Shown here: piece by piece, positions 1 through 12,539 of the stretch
Layout: the number at the start of each line of letters is the position of its first letter
Position numbering within the stretch: the stretch's first letter is position 1
NCBI GenBank assembly: GCA_019914945.1
Contig: CM034099.1
Location: forward strand, 24,020,704 to 24,084,703
Direction: 5' to 3'
Source of the DNA: Typha latifolia
Taxonomy: Eukaryota > Streptophyta > Magnoliopsida > Poales > Typhaceae
DNA: 64,000 nt
Notes under the pieces: model-generated
Database searches by the model: none
What the model was told of the DNA's origin: nothing
Seen by the model: only the letters and a program-made list of their open reading frames with translations
Position numbers and translations under genes: made by a program

Positions 1-851
1 TAATTACAACCCTCGTTAAGTCAAAGGGCTACGGGTGCAGCCCTCTTCTACCTGCGAGAATAAACGTGACAAAAAGTGGTGTCCCCACCAATTTTGCTCC
101 TATAGTTCTAGTAAATTATGTTTATAAAATTAAACATATGTAGGACCCAGTGAATAGTAATTGTCACTTAATTCCTTGCTGTCACAACACCATGGTGCTT
201 CACATTCTTTTACTATTATCATGTAATTTTTTATGTATAATCGGTTGTTAATTAATTACTAGTTACAGAGTGAGGCATGCCTTGAACCATATTCCTTTGC
301 AAAAAGAGTCTTATTTGTTAGTTTTGCAGATGCTTTTTTCCATATTGTGGATATGCATTTCTCTCTCTACACTAGTCCTTGCTCCTCTGTTGTATGAATC
401 ATCCCTTGGAATATATGATAATTGTTAATAATGGTTTCTTTCATATAATAAACTCACTAAATTCAAATTTCTAGATAGAAAAATTATCTAGTTAGAAATT
501 ATATTACTGCCAAGGTGAGATAAAGTGGCAGATTTGGTAGGAACCATGAAAGAAACTTCCCCCTTCTTTTGTCATCATATCTGATGTTGCATCATAATAT
601 AGACTTTCTGGCTGCCAGAAAAGAAATAGGTATTTGATGTGCCTGATTGTGCTAAGTGCAAACTGAGCAAACTGATGCCTTGCTAAAAGTTGAGGACCTC
701 TCAGTTGGTTATTCAACAGTTCCTTTTAAAATAAACTTATGCCTTAGTTTGTAGATTATACAAAATAAGGTTTTAATCTATTAATTAGAAAGCATATTGG
801 GACTTTTGGTTTGATATGTTCCTTCCCTTTCTTTGCCATCTTTGGTATCAG
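1..851. other. Probable SKI3 intron or upstream sequence, no certain exon
   Basis: The SKI3 frame is already open at 852 after a splice acceptor, so earlier exons must lie in or beyond this stretch. A short candidate follows an acceptor-like TTACAG near 265 and reads VRHALNHIPLQKESYL, but I could not confirm its frame or donor. The rest is AT-rich with no coding signal that I can support. Confidence 0.4.
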
Positions 852-3800
852 ATTACTTATGCCAAATGCTTTCCATGGGAAGATAAAATGAACAGCATGG
901 AAATTGATGAGGAAATCTTCAAATCTTCCATTAATCAGTGGAAAGATACCTGCCTTTTGGCGGCAAAAAGTGGAAAATGCTCATATGGGCGGGCTTTACA
1001 CCTAACACCTTGGCAAGCTAATATCTATGCTGATATTGCTGTCTCTCTGGATCTTATCGACTCTTTGGAGGGGGAAAAAACACGAGATCTGGGTGTTTGG
1101 TGAGATCTGTTCTTCAGTAAAAGTTTTGATCATTTTCTCTTATTAGAAGTTTGTTTATTGGTTTCTTATACATCAGGCAGCTGCCTGAGAGGATGTGTTT
1201 GGGTGGATTGATGCTGGAGGGAGTTAATAAGGAGTTCTGGGTCATACTAGGCTGTCTGTCTAGCAGCAATTCTTTAAAGCAGCACGCTTTGATTAGGGGA
1301 TTGCAATTGGATGTATCTCTTTCTGAAGCATGGGCTTACCTTGGGAAGGTAATAATAAGTTTATTCTTCTCCGAGTTAAGCATATGATATTGTTATCCAG
1401 CATATTTACTCATTTACAGCAGATATTTTCAGATTTACAGAAACTTAGGTGATAAGCAATTGGCAAGGCAAGCATTTGATCGTGCAAGAAGCATCGATCC
1501 TTCTTTAGCCTTGGCATGGGCTGGGATGTCCGTTGACTATCAGGATGGGTATTTTTTTTCACTTAATAGAATTTTGTCATATTTGTTATCTTATTTATTA
1601 TAGAACATTCTATCTATCTAATGTTGCTTGTTTCACATGATTTCTAAAGGATTAGTTCAAAAAGTGAGGCATTTGAAAGTTGCCTGAGGGCTGTGCAGAT
1701 GTTGCCTGTAAGGACTGTTGTTTCTTATACATTCCTTTTCGTTGGTATTTTCCAAGCTTCTTTTCCATAAGTTTTTCATGTTCTCTATAGTCTGAACATG
1801 ATAGCCTAATTCATTTTGTCGGTTCTAGAAATATGTCATTATATTGTATTCATGTCTCTTGTATGGAATGAGTTTTCTTTGCATAGAGTGAATCTCAGTT
1901 AAATTTAGATTGATGCATGTAAGATCAGAATTCCACTATTTGTTTCAATCAAGTTTGTTAATTTCTTATTACAACTCCTAGAAGACAATTTGGACTTATA
2001 ATACATGATTTTATCGCATGTATCAACAAATTATTGCAGATTATTTTACTTTAAAATGTTCCTCTCCACAATCAACATCTGTCTATCTTGTCAGCGATTT
2101 AACTCTGTTGTGATTTTTCACTGCCATTTTTGTTAACTAGATTTATGAATTCATTGTGGAGTTATTTGTTCGAATGATATTTTTCAGTGCATATGGTGTT
2201 ATATACAAATGTCAAACACTAGCGTGCAATGATGAGTTGTTGCATTTTGGATGCAAGTTCAAACATGTGTCTATTATCAAATGTTGCATAAGTAATCTCA
2301 TATTTGTATAATGTTGTAATCAGTGTGTGAAAACTTCTCATGAACTTAAATAGGCATGTTCTTGGGTTCTCTTTCACTTCAGCTTACCAATTTCTTTTTA
2401 TGTTTTATAAGTTACTATTGTAGTTTCCTATTGTCCATTTAGCTCATGTTTATTATTTTGTTATGTTTAGCTTGCAGAATTTCAAGTTGGTCTTGGAACA
2501 ATTGCAGCTCTTACTGGTCACCTACATTCTCCTCAGGTACACACATATTTGTCAAGAAGATAATGTTTATGTTGTCGGAACCCTTAATTCAATTAACTGA
2601 TCAGTTTTTTTTTGCAGTGAAAGGTTAAAAAAAATTTCTTTATCTGGTCCCAAGAGTTTATATTGAGAATAAAACAGTGCATTAGACCAATTTAATTATG
2701 CATCTAAAATATTTTATGCTCACCGTGATGGATGTAAAGAGTTTGAGAGTGGAATTATAGTGATAGGAGCATATTTGACCTCTAAGATAAATTTGTGCTT
2801 CCCTTTAGATAAATGATGCTTTCAACTAATTGCAGTAATAACTAAAAATGGTGTGGTGATGCCTAATTTCAATCACATAATAACTTTGGTCTTACCATAC
2901 GTTTCTAAATCAAATCATCTGCCAAATTTATTGCTATCAGTAGATGGAAATGTTGCTCTTGTCCCTTTACCTACTTACTGACTTTTGCATTCCCATCTTG
3001 ACCAATGATTTTGCGGTGATTATTAAGTTTTCTATGAACTTTCATTATATGATTTTGCGGTGATTATTAAGTCTTCATTGTAGGTACTGGGAGCCATAAG
3101 ACAGGCTGTCCAGCGAGCACCCTACTCTCCTGAGTCACATAATGTGAATGGTTTGATATGTGAAGAACGACTAGATTTTTTGTCAGCGATCACTGCTTAT
3201 AGGAAGGCAAGATGTGCTTTGAACATCTTTTGCAATTTAAAGGCAGATTCTCAATCTCATTTTGCTGATGTATCCTTTAATCTTGCCCGATCACTGTGTA
3301 AGGTAATTCAATAAAAGACACTTTATATTTGACACCCCATCATTACAGCGTGGGAATCTTCTTTGTGCTGGATTTATGTGCTGGTTTCTGCGGACTGTAT
3401 TTGCGGGTACATACATTCAGTATTCTGTTTCTCTGCAGGCAGGACTTGCTACTGATGCTCTGCGTGAGTGTGAAGATCTGAAGAGAGAAGGTATTGCCTG
3501 GGACTTTCCTAGCTCTCCCTGTCCTTACTCCTTACTGTCTGCTGAAATAAGAATACATGAATTTATCATTCCTGCTTTTGATCTGTTTTGGTGCCTCAGA
3601 ATTAGATCTGTATTTGATAATTTATCTCCAACCCTGCAGAGTTAGCAGTTTACCAGTAAACATCATGTTGTAGATTATATCAATAATTTCTTGACTAATT
3701 TATAATATTTTATAGCATGTTTAGCTTACAAGTCATGCCAAAAAATTGATAGGTCTGCTCGAGAGTAAAGGCCTCCAATTATATGCTGTTGCATTGTGGA

Positions 3801-6800
3801 AAATTGGACAGTATGATGCTGCTCTGATCATAGCAAGAAACTTGGCTGAGAATGTGACTACCATGGATCACAAGTGTGCAACTGCTGCTTTAGAGTTAAT
3901 TAGCACATTAATGTACAGCATTTCTGGAAACAATTCTGCAGTGGCAACAATCCAGAAGTTCCCCAGTCAGTTTCTATTAAGTGCAAGAATGAGATTTATT
4001 ATCTGTGCATTAAATGCTTTGGAACCAAGTAAGGAGCTGCAGTTGCTTCTGCGGAGAATGCCTCAAAGAGATACGTCTTATGATGTGGCCACCGAAATGC
4101 ATTCGATTATTGCTCTCAGCAAAATGGTAGCACTAACCTTCATCTATGTTCTCTTTTTCATAGTCCTATAGTTAATTTTAAATTTGCAGATGAACCATGA
4201 CTGTGAACAAAAGTTGATAACTGGCAATGGACTAGGCCACCTGAAAAGAGCTCTTCATATATATCCTGACAGCAGTCTGATAAGGTAGTAACAGTCTCTG
4301 CATGCACATACCTTCCATTTGGGAAATTGCAGGCTTTTGAAGATAGCCTTGTTTGTTTATTCCATATGATCACTTCTCTTAACATTACATGTTTCAATTA
4401 GAACATGTTTCAACTAGGACTTGTTCCAGATTGCTGATTTATTGATACTACATGCTTCAATATTGTGGTGTTATTAACAGTTGATTTTGTTTCATTTTTA
4501 TATTTTTTGATATCGAAGTGCCTTCATTTGGCTTTGATACCAAAGATTTCTCATGACAGGCTTATATCTTTTGAAATGCCTGATATCATCTTAAAGAACA
4601 GATCTAAGAATAGCTATTTTCTACCTTCTCATTGTTGATTGCTGTTTTTCCCATATTCTTTATTTTGTTGGGTTTGCTGCTGATAGGAACCAACTAGGTT
4701 CATTATTGCTATCAAGTGGAGATTGGATGGCTCCACATAAAGCAACTAGATGCACTCAATTGCCTCATGGAAACCCATCCTGGAAAGGTCTAAGATCACC
4801 TTATGAGATTCATGGTGCTGCAGTAGTAGCTTGCTATGCTAGCTGTTCTACCATTCCAAACTTTTCCTTTACAACCTGCAAAGATTGGCATGTGCATAGA
4901 AAAAGGGGAATATATCATTTGCAGAGGTACATTGTGTTTTCTCCTCATTTTGTGATCTGGTAAATTGCTTTTCCTTCCTAGGTTGAAATTAGGCTTTTCT
5001 TTTTTTTTTTACTCTTTCTGCAGATGGGTGCATCAGGAGCCATGGAATCGGGATGCAAGTTATCTGCTTATACTTGGTGTTCTTCAGAAAGCCTGCGAAG
5101 AAAAATTTCCTGAAAAAAATTGTACTATTTTGAGAAGGTTGATACAAAATGCTCTGTTAAATGAAATATTTTTGCAACAAACCGTGCTATGGCAGTATCA
5201 AAAGTCCAATCTGCTTCTCTGTTCTTCAGAGATCAGCTTGCAGCACGGTGACTATGTTGGTTGTATCAGCCATGCAAGTAATGCATTGGGAGTGATCCCT
5301 CCTGACAGCGATCCTCTCTTTGCGCACTTGCAGTTGTGCCGTGCTTATGGAATGCAGGAGAATTTTTCAGACCTTGATAAGGAGTATATGAAGTGCTTGC
5401 GCATCAATGCAACTAATGAAATCGGTTGGATAATACTTAAATATATTGAATCCAGATACCGACTGGAGAAGGGTTCAAACATAATAGAGAAAAACCTTCA
5501 AACATGCATCAAACAAAAAGGAAGTTCCTCAAGTTTTTGGGTTGCTCTCTTTAATTTAGCATGCGCTCAGTGTTTCATATGGGACCTGGACTATCTGAGT
5601 GCAGAACAAGCTATGACACGTGCTTGTGCAGAATTTGATGCAGATACCTGCCTTTTACTCTGTCATGGTATGCAATTTCCCATGCTGCTTAAATTTTTAT
5701 CCATTTGCCTTACTGGTTTGATGTTCCGCCTAACATTCCATTCCTGTTCTTCTATTGAGAGTTCAGGAGTGTTTGAATGGTTCTTCGCTTTTAAAGTAAT
5801 TGAGAGTAATCTTGAATAGATATTTTATTTATTTGTACCTGCTTGAATTTTCTTATATGTTCAATGAAAAAGGAATATAAGTCCTGTTTTCTCTACATGA
5901 GTTATGGAGGTCTTTACTAAAGGAACAGTCTTCAAACAAAGAGCTTTGGTTGCTTCTGCCGCTCTCTCTGTTGATAATAGTTGGCTTGGTTTGTTGTACT
6001 GCTAACAAGTATTATTATTAGCAGTTCTTCACCTCTTTGGCTCTATAAAACTTCCAGAGCTGGTTGAAGCAAAAAAGATAACTATACCTGTCATGCAAAG
6101 TTCCTCTCTAATTTTATTTTGGCTTGGAAATTTTTTATCACTTCATAGTTTATATTAAATTGGTGTTAGAGTTGATAACTGCCTGTAAAATTATGTTAAT
6201 TTTTTTTGGAGATTTCTTATTCTTTACAGTGTGCACTGAAAGGTTTGGGTGATGGTGAACACAGTGAGTGGTGCTTAGCAGTGATATTGGCTAATGAACT
6301 CTTTGTGTTGTTCATAGTTGAGGCCTAGTTGACAGTCATACAAACGATAGAATCTAGCAAATTGTGAAAAGTGATGTTTAAATATGTGACGTGATGGTAG
6401 GAACTTGGGAGCTTACTAGTATTTAGGTGAAATTTTCAATTTGTTATCAGCTAGTGGACATGTGTGATCATTTACTTGATAAGATCCTGAAAAAGTTTCC
6501 AATGTTTCTAGGAGAGCAGTCATTTCAGGATTTATATGCTATACTTACACAAACGAGGTGACAGAGATCTGTTTTGCATGTTGTAACTTGTAAGCTGTTG
6601 TGGTGATGAGAAAGCAAGTAGGCTCAAAGAAACAAATTTCTTCTGGATATGGAGTTATGCTGTTATGATATTTGTCTTTTGATTTAGTGCCTTCAAAAGA
6701 GATCATAAGTTCTTAAGCTTTTTTTTTTTGTTGCCACCTTCAATATTCTGCCTACTGTAGCACTTGAAGTTTGCATATTTCTGGTCCTTTTCCAGATTAC

Positions 6801-7307
6801 TTGTTTCACTGAACTAACATTGTGCTTTGGCAGGTGCAATTTGTATGGAACTTGCTCGGCAGCAGATATCTCCTCAGTTCATATCTCGTGCAGCAGGCAG
6901 CCTTAGAAAGGCTCAAAAGAATTCAGCAAATCCTTTACCTATTGTATCATTGCTGTTAGCTCAGGCAGAGGCAAGCCTAGGTGCAAAACCTAAGTGGGAG
7001 ATGAACGTTCGGTTAGAATGGTTTTCATGGCCGCCAGGTTGAAATGTAGCTATAAGCATGATCCAAAAAGATTTGCTTCTATTATAAAAATGTGTTTGCT
7101 GATCATATCTTTTCTTATACAGAAACGAGGCCTGCGGAGTTGTATTTCCAAATGCACTTGCTAGCAAGTCATTCTAGTGCAGCTTCCAACCAACGTCCTG
7201 GCCCAGAAAAATTGCAGAGTCCAGAGAAATGGATTCTTCGAGCAATACATATGGATCCGTCATGCTTAAGGTACTGGAAGGTTTTACAGAAGCCTATAGA
7301 GCGATGA
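852..7307 (+). CDS. SKI3: SKI3 / TTC37-like TPR protein, C-terminal part
   Basis: SKI3 is the tetratricopeptide scaffold of the SKI2-SKI3-SKI8 complex, which feeds RNA to the cytoplasmic exosome for 3'-5' decay. Thirteen exons were read: 852-1099, 1177-1348, 1433-1548, 1650-1707, 2471-2536, 3084-3302, 3439-3490, 3753-4126, 4190-4284, 4687-4926, 5024-5667, 6834-7037 and 7123-7307. They join in one frame of 891 codons including the stop. Segments such as [15 protein letters not shown] and [17 protein letters not shown] are TPR-like helical pairs, and the order and spacing match plant SKI3 (Arabidopsis At1g76630, as I recall it). Plant SKI3 proteins are near 1,170 residues, so about a quarter is missing upstream of the window. 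All junctions keep frame, so the visible part looks functional. The intron at 5668-6833 is the longest. Confidence 0.9.
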
Positions 7308-8059
7308 TGTCCTAAAACTATTCGCTTGAAGGAAAACTGACTGCAGCTCTTAACTTGTAGGGTTCAAGTAATACGATATAACTGTACTCTATTGTTGTAA
7401 TCTACATGTTTGTACATATGTAAAAGAAATTGGGACTTTGGATAGGTCCAATAGCTTGTACTATCATAACATCGATGGGATAACTGCTGTTGGCGAACAT
7501 TTGCGTGGAATAAGATTTTGGGCGTGGAGTTTGTAACAGACGAACTAATGGGCTCATAGGGGGGATTTTCATAAAAAGCCTTTTAATTTTTAAAATAGTA
7601 AAAAGTAGGCTCTTGTGCTCACTTATGCGTATCTATTGTGTACGTTATGCATAGTTTATAATAAAAGAATATGTATTTAGTATAAAAATAAAGATGTTTA
7701 GTTTCAAGTGTCTAATCTTATTGTTATCAAAATTGAAGGACTTCTGTTTTCTGAATAGCCCGTGTTCAGAGTGAAAATATTTCCTCAAAAAATTATTACT
7801 GGTCTAATGTAGAAAGAACGTCGCTCAGGGAAATTTTGCAGGTGCAAGAAGACCAAGGGCGTAGAGACGTAGACGTAGACGTGCGATTCCAGGTTCACCA
7901 CAATATCGAGTCGCTACGACCATGAGTATGAGGTTGTGTTCTTCAGGCCCATGGGTTTGGTTGGCTTTTGCCACCGCACCGTTCATTTGGTACTGTTTCC
8001 TGAGCCCGATTTTTGTAACCAATAATATCGACTCGGTCCTGCAGTCCTTTCGAGGAGCG
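7308..8059. other. Intergenic: SKI3 3' UTR and promoter of the UPF0047 gene
   Basis: The sequence after the SKI3 stop is T-rich and contains AATAAA-like hexamers near 7660-7690, fitting a 3' UTR and polyadenylation zone. From about 7800 GC content rises toward the next gene. No repeat or extra gene is visible. Confidence 0.5.
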
Positions 8060-10036
8060 ATGCATGCGGCATCTATCCTCTTCTCCGCCAAGCCCCTCTT
8101 TCCTTCCCCTCCTCCGGCCAGATCGATTTCGTCGCAGTACAGGCCCGCCTTCACAAACCCAATACACTCTTCCTCTCCTCCTTCCGCGACCGAGTCGATG
8201 GCCGCCAAGTGGGCCCAGAAGACCGTCGTTATCCCTCCACAGCGCCGTGGCTGCCATCTCGTCACTACCAAGGTAACATCTCCGCTAATGGAAATAGGTG
8301 TTGCTAAAATGATGGTTCTCTTTTGTTCTGAAATTTCTGTATCACTGGGTTTTGTACAAGAGAAAAGCCATTTCCTTTAATTGCTTTTCTTTAGAATTCG
8401 ACAGAAATCTGATGCTTCTATCCGCTCTACAATCATACTCCATTCTATTGCAATATTATGATTCAGTAGTTTGCGCCTCTTTAACTACTACTTTCTCGGA
8501 TGAGTTGATCAGATACTGAGGGAAATAGATCAAGACCTATCAGGCTTCAAATGCGGACTAGCTCATCTTTTCTGTATGTGATCTTCTTTGACCTGTATTA
8601 CCTAACAATTTTATCGGTGTTTTTATTCTTTTATTTTTTTGAAATGATACAGTGCAGCATACAAGTGCTTCCCTGACCATAAATGAAAATTATGACTCGG
8701 ATGTTCAGGACGACACTGAAACTTTTCTCAACCGCGTTGTCCCAGAGGTGACGACAGAAATTTCCTTTCCTTATGCATCTGATAAATTTGCGAGTACTCC
8801 ACTTGATGTATAGATTGTCAACTTCATGTGTTCTTGTATGTTTTCAGGGGCGATCTGCACCGTGGAAACACACATTGGAAGGTTAATGCTAGCTTAATTC
8901 CCTTATACGTTTCTCTTCATAACTACATGAGTCATACTAGACATACTTGTGCTATGTCCAAGTATGACTGTTATAGTTTCGTATTTGTTAGAGTGCATGT
9001 TTTTTATATATTTAAATAAGCTGTGAAAATTCCCTAGGTTCTTTGCATGTAATGCCTAGCCAAGAAATTTCTGGCTTTCTGATCTCGATCGGACTTCTGT
9101 TTGTTTATTAAATATCTCAGAATTTGCAAGTTATAAGCTATGTATTTCTGCTTCTGTTTGTACGGAATTGTGGTCTTACAGATAATGATTGCTAGTTTTG
9201 GCATGCCATAAAAAAGATATCTCTGCTGAGAAAGATGGCCAGTGGGTCGGGATGGTGTTATAAGATACGACTGCTCTATGTGGAATGATGTTATAAGGTG
9301 ACCAGTTGGATTATCATTTTTGCAGGGCCTGATGATATGCCAGCACATATTAAATCATCTATGTTTGGTTGTGCACTCACGTATGTATTTTCTTGTTTGA
9401 TTATTCATTCTGTTTTTTGTTAAAATGTAGTATCCTTGAACATTTATGGCTAATATGCATGATCAACCTTTTCAGGATACCGATTACCGATGGACGTCTC
9501 AACATGGGCACTTGGCAAGTAAGTTAGGAGATATCTCTGTATTGCCGAATCATCATTATCTATTGAGCTATGAAATGCTAAACCTATAATTTCTTTGGAG
9601 GGACGACAATTCTTTATTTCTGCATGAAAGAATGTTTATCCGGTATCATTTCTCTTATGAAATTGCCTGTCTATTCATAGGCACATAGAATTCTCAATCA
9701 ATGGAATGCTTTAAAAGTTATCGATCAGGAAGGAACTACCTTTCGAGCAGACTAGTATATAATTTTTGTACTTTTTTCCTGCATCAGTTGGCATGCCTCA
9801 TCTAAGTAATCATCCATTGTTCTCTTTAGTGACTTTGTTTTATCGTATTATTTTATGTCTATTAGTCTATATGACCATTTGGTTCTCTTTTTATTGCATA
9901 TTCCCTTGTTTAATTGCTAGTAACTTATCACTCATGACATGGTTTGGTGTTTAATTCCTTTCAGGGAATATGGTTGTGTGAGCATCGGGACCATGCTACT
10001 GCTCGCAAAATTGTGATTACCCTGAATGGCATGTAA
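8060..10036 (+). CDS. UPF0047 / YjbQ family protein with probable plastid transit peptide
   Basis: Seven exons (8060-8272, 8513-8573, 8653-8747, 8848-8881, 9326-9380, 9476-9518, 9965-10036) join to a 190-residue protein. From residue 47 it follows the UPF0047 (YjbQ) fold: the conserved HLFLQHTSASLTINEN block, then TDGRLNMGTWQGIWLCEHRD near the end. Bacterial YjbQ has been reported to have weak thiamine-phosphate synthase activity, and its true role is uncertain. Residues 1-46 are rich in Ser, Pro and Ala with basic residues and few acids, typical of a chloroplast transit peptide. I therefore chose the ATG at 8060. An in-frame ATG at 8198 (MAAKWAQ) would give the bare domain and could serve a cytosolic form. 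A further in-frame ATG at 7922 is less likely. Confidence 0.88.
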
Positions 10037-10603
10037 CTGATTAAATTTCAGCATCTTAATTTGGATATGATAATTGACTCAGATCAGATGATATATGATA
10101 CTGTTGTCTTTAAAAAACTGTGTATTTTGAGTCTCAAATAGTCTAGTTACTTATTCAATAGTCCTGTACATGCTATTGTATTTGTATTCCATTTCTGGTC
10201 GTGCCCTTTGGTTTAGTACTGAACAGCAAATGGACGCCCCGTTGGACGTACTATCTTGATAAATAGCTATTTGGCGATGCATTATGGCGGAATACACTTG
10301 AAGAGATTTGTCATTTAAGTCTTACATAGTGTTGGATTTTGTAATATTAATCAGCACCATACAAATAGTAGAAATTTTTATTCACAGAAACGAAAAGCTC
10401 ATTGTGGCGACATAATGTATGCACGTATATTGAATAAATATACCTCATAAAAGAATCGACAAATGAATATGACTACAGGAAATACAATGGTATAAAAGAA
10501 ATCAACTCATCGTCACAAAGTATGTTGTATGTATAGAAGGGAAGGAAAAAAACAAACAAAAGAACAAAAACAGACTGGTGGTTTAACAAGGGAAGACTCG
10601 TGA
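10037..10603. other. Convergent 3' UTR region
   Basis: This lies between the stop of the + strand UPF0047 gene and the stop of the - strand calmodulin-like gene. It is AT-rich and probably carries both 3' UTRs. No other feature is seen. Confidence 0.5.
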
Positions 10604-11201
10604 TTAGAGCATCATGATCCTGAACTCGTCGAAGCTGAGAACGCCATCCCCATTGAGATCGAACCGCCGGATCATGGTGGTGCACTCCTCGATGGTCCTC
10701 TTGTCTCCCAGGCGTTTGAGCATCCTGCGGAGGCTCTTGGGCGTAATGCATCCCTGGCCCTTCATCTCGTACATCTTGAACGCATCCTTCAAGTTCCTCT
10801 TCTTCTCCTCCTCCCCCTCGCCGTCCACCAGCTTCAAGAAATCCTCCAAACCCAGCAGCCCATCGCCGTCTGAGTCGCTCGACTCCACCGCAGCCTCGGC
10901 CTCCTCGGCGGAGATCTCCTCGCCCACCGAAAGCATAATATGCCGCAGCTCGGTGGGGGAGATCTTCCCGTCGCCGTTTTCATCGAAGTATTGGAACACC
11001 CGCTCGAGTTCTTTTGCTCGAGTACTACCTGCTACCATCATCAATGGAATTGGGTCATCAAATGGGCTCCCGGGATGCCAATGTACAAATTAAGGATTAA
11101 TCGATGGAATAAATCTTACCACTTTGGCCGGATGCTGCTGCAGTGTTGTTGAGGGGAGAGGTGGATGCGATCTCCTTTTCCACGTCTATGAGCGCCATCA
11201 T
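10604..11201 (-). CDS. Calmodulin-like Ca2+ sensor (CML38/39 type)
   Basis: Two exons (11201-11120 and 11028-10604) join in frame to a 168-residue protein. The short first exon encodes [16 protein letters not shown] and a Ser/Ala-rich linker. A start inside exon 2 (MMMVAG) is possible, but only with the intron retained. EF-hand loops are [12 protein letters not shown] (about 43-54), [12 protein letters not shown] (79-90) and [12 protein letters not shown] (near the C-terminus). The third site, around [12 protein letters not shown], lacks the acidic ligands and probably does not bind Ca2+. Three working hands plus a degenerate third hand is a common pattern in plant CMLs that relay Ca2+ signals in wounding and stress. 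Codon use is GC-rich, unlike the flanking DNA. Confidence 0.9.
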
Positions 11202-11250
11202 TGTTTGTATGTACGTAATACTCTGGAGATATCAGATGGAGAAGTACTGC

Positions 11251-11259
11251 TATATATAT
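11251..11259 (-). promoter_or_regulatory. Candidate TATA box of the calmodulin-like gene
   Basis: A TATATATA run lies about 50 bp upstream of the CML start on the - strand, giving a very short leader. A second run at about 11383-11397 is an equally possible TATA box with a longer leader. Both are inferred from sequence and spacing only. Confidence 0.3.
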
Positions 11260-12539
11260 GGACAGGGGATAAGGGAGTATGAAATGACTGACTAATATTT
11301 GGAGGTTCTGAACAAATCTGGAAATTCTCGCCTCTGGTTTTGTGTTGATGGGTTTGCATGTTTTCGTTTGTGCATCTCTCGCTATATATATATAAGGATC
11401 GGTGGGCGGATGGATTAGGTGGTTTTCCATCTACTTGGAACCTTCTTTGAAAAATAAAAAGTCAAACGAAGAAGGAATGGAAGCTTATTTTGAAGGTAAA
11501 CGCTTTTAAGATCACGTGTGTGACTTGGTACGGATGTGAAAGTAATTATAAATGGAGGAATGAATTTGCAGGGAATGGGGGCGGTCCAGTCGGCACCGGC
11601 CGTATGTACTAAAGTTACGAACCCGTCAAACCGTTGTGAAGACTGAAGTCGATGTATTGAGGTAGGGCCTAGGGGCGTTGATATGATAATAAGATGACAC
11701 GTGCAGCGATGAGGATGAAAACGAGCGACGCGTTGGAGATACGTCAGACACTATCTCCTCCATAGATAAGCATATATCAGCTCTCTTGTAAGCAAAGAGG
11801 TCAGCTTTATCGGCTAAGCAATGATCTAGCTTTACGTGCAACTGGATCCCACAAACAATAACATGTCAAATTTTAAGAATCTTATTTGGTGATTCAAGCC
11901 ATGACTTTGAAAACAAAGTGAAAAAATTGTCATTATTTAAGAAATGACTATGGTCGAAAATATTGATGCTACGAATGATGATGAGAGTAATTTGGTCTCT
12001 TTTTTTTTTAGACCCAAAATAAACTTAAATATTTATTATAAAAAGATTAAGTTAAAAAAAATTTAAAATTTAAAATATATGAGAGTAAGTTATTAGAACC
12101 TAAACAAAGGATACAGTTAAATTTGAACCCAACTAGATGTATAATGGAACTGTTTGGAAGTTTCCGGTTAGTTCGTGTTTAGAACTAATCTGGAGATCTA
12201 AAACAGAAAGCGAGAGGTGCGGACTATTATAAGAAATAATATTCAATATCTAATATCTAGGCACAAGATAAATTATTCAATTCTAACTATCGATTAATAT
12301 TTAGTTAGCAATACAAAAATTTAAGTAGATTGACAGTAAAGATATTTAACCTTGAAAAAAGAACCCTTACCCTTTGAGGCCCATGTGATGGTCTCTGTTG
12401 TCATCCATCCACTTCCACGTCCACGTGATTAACTCCTAAAATTCGAGCAGCGGGCTCCAGAATCCTGTCCACACCTACATGCAAGTGAAGAAGAACCGAC
12501 AGCGAAAGGAACGGAACCGACCTAGAACGGAGGGAGGAG
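11260..12539. other. Divergent promoter region, CML and transporter A
   Basis: About 1.3 kb separates two divergently transcribed genes. CACGTG-type cores appear near 11513 and 12422, and CACGTG elements can bind bZIP/bHLH factors. The middle (12000-12350) is very AT-rich without a coding frame. No transposon ends were recognised. Confidence 0.4.

Noticed and set aside
10614..11093. 159-codon plus-strand ORF over the calmodulin-like gene
   Set aside because: It is the antisense of an EF-hand gene with clear Ca2+-binding loops; GC-rich codons leave open frames on the other strand.
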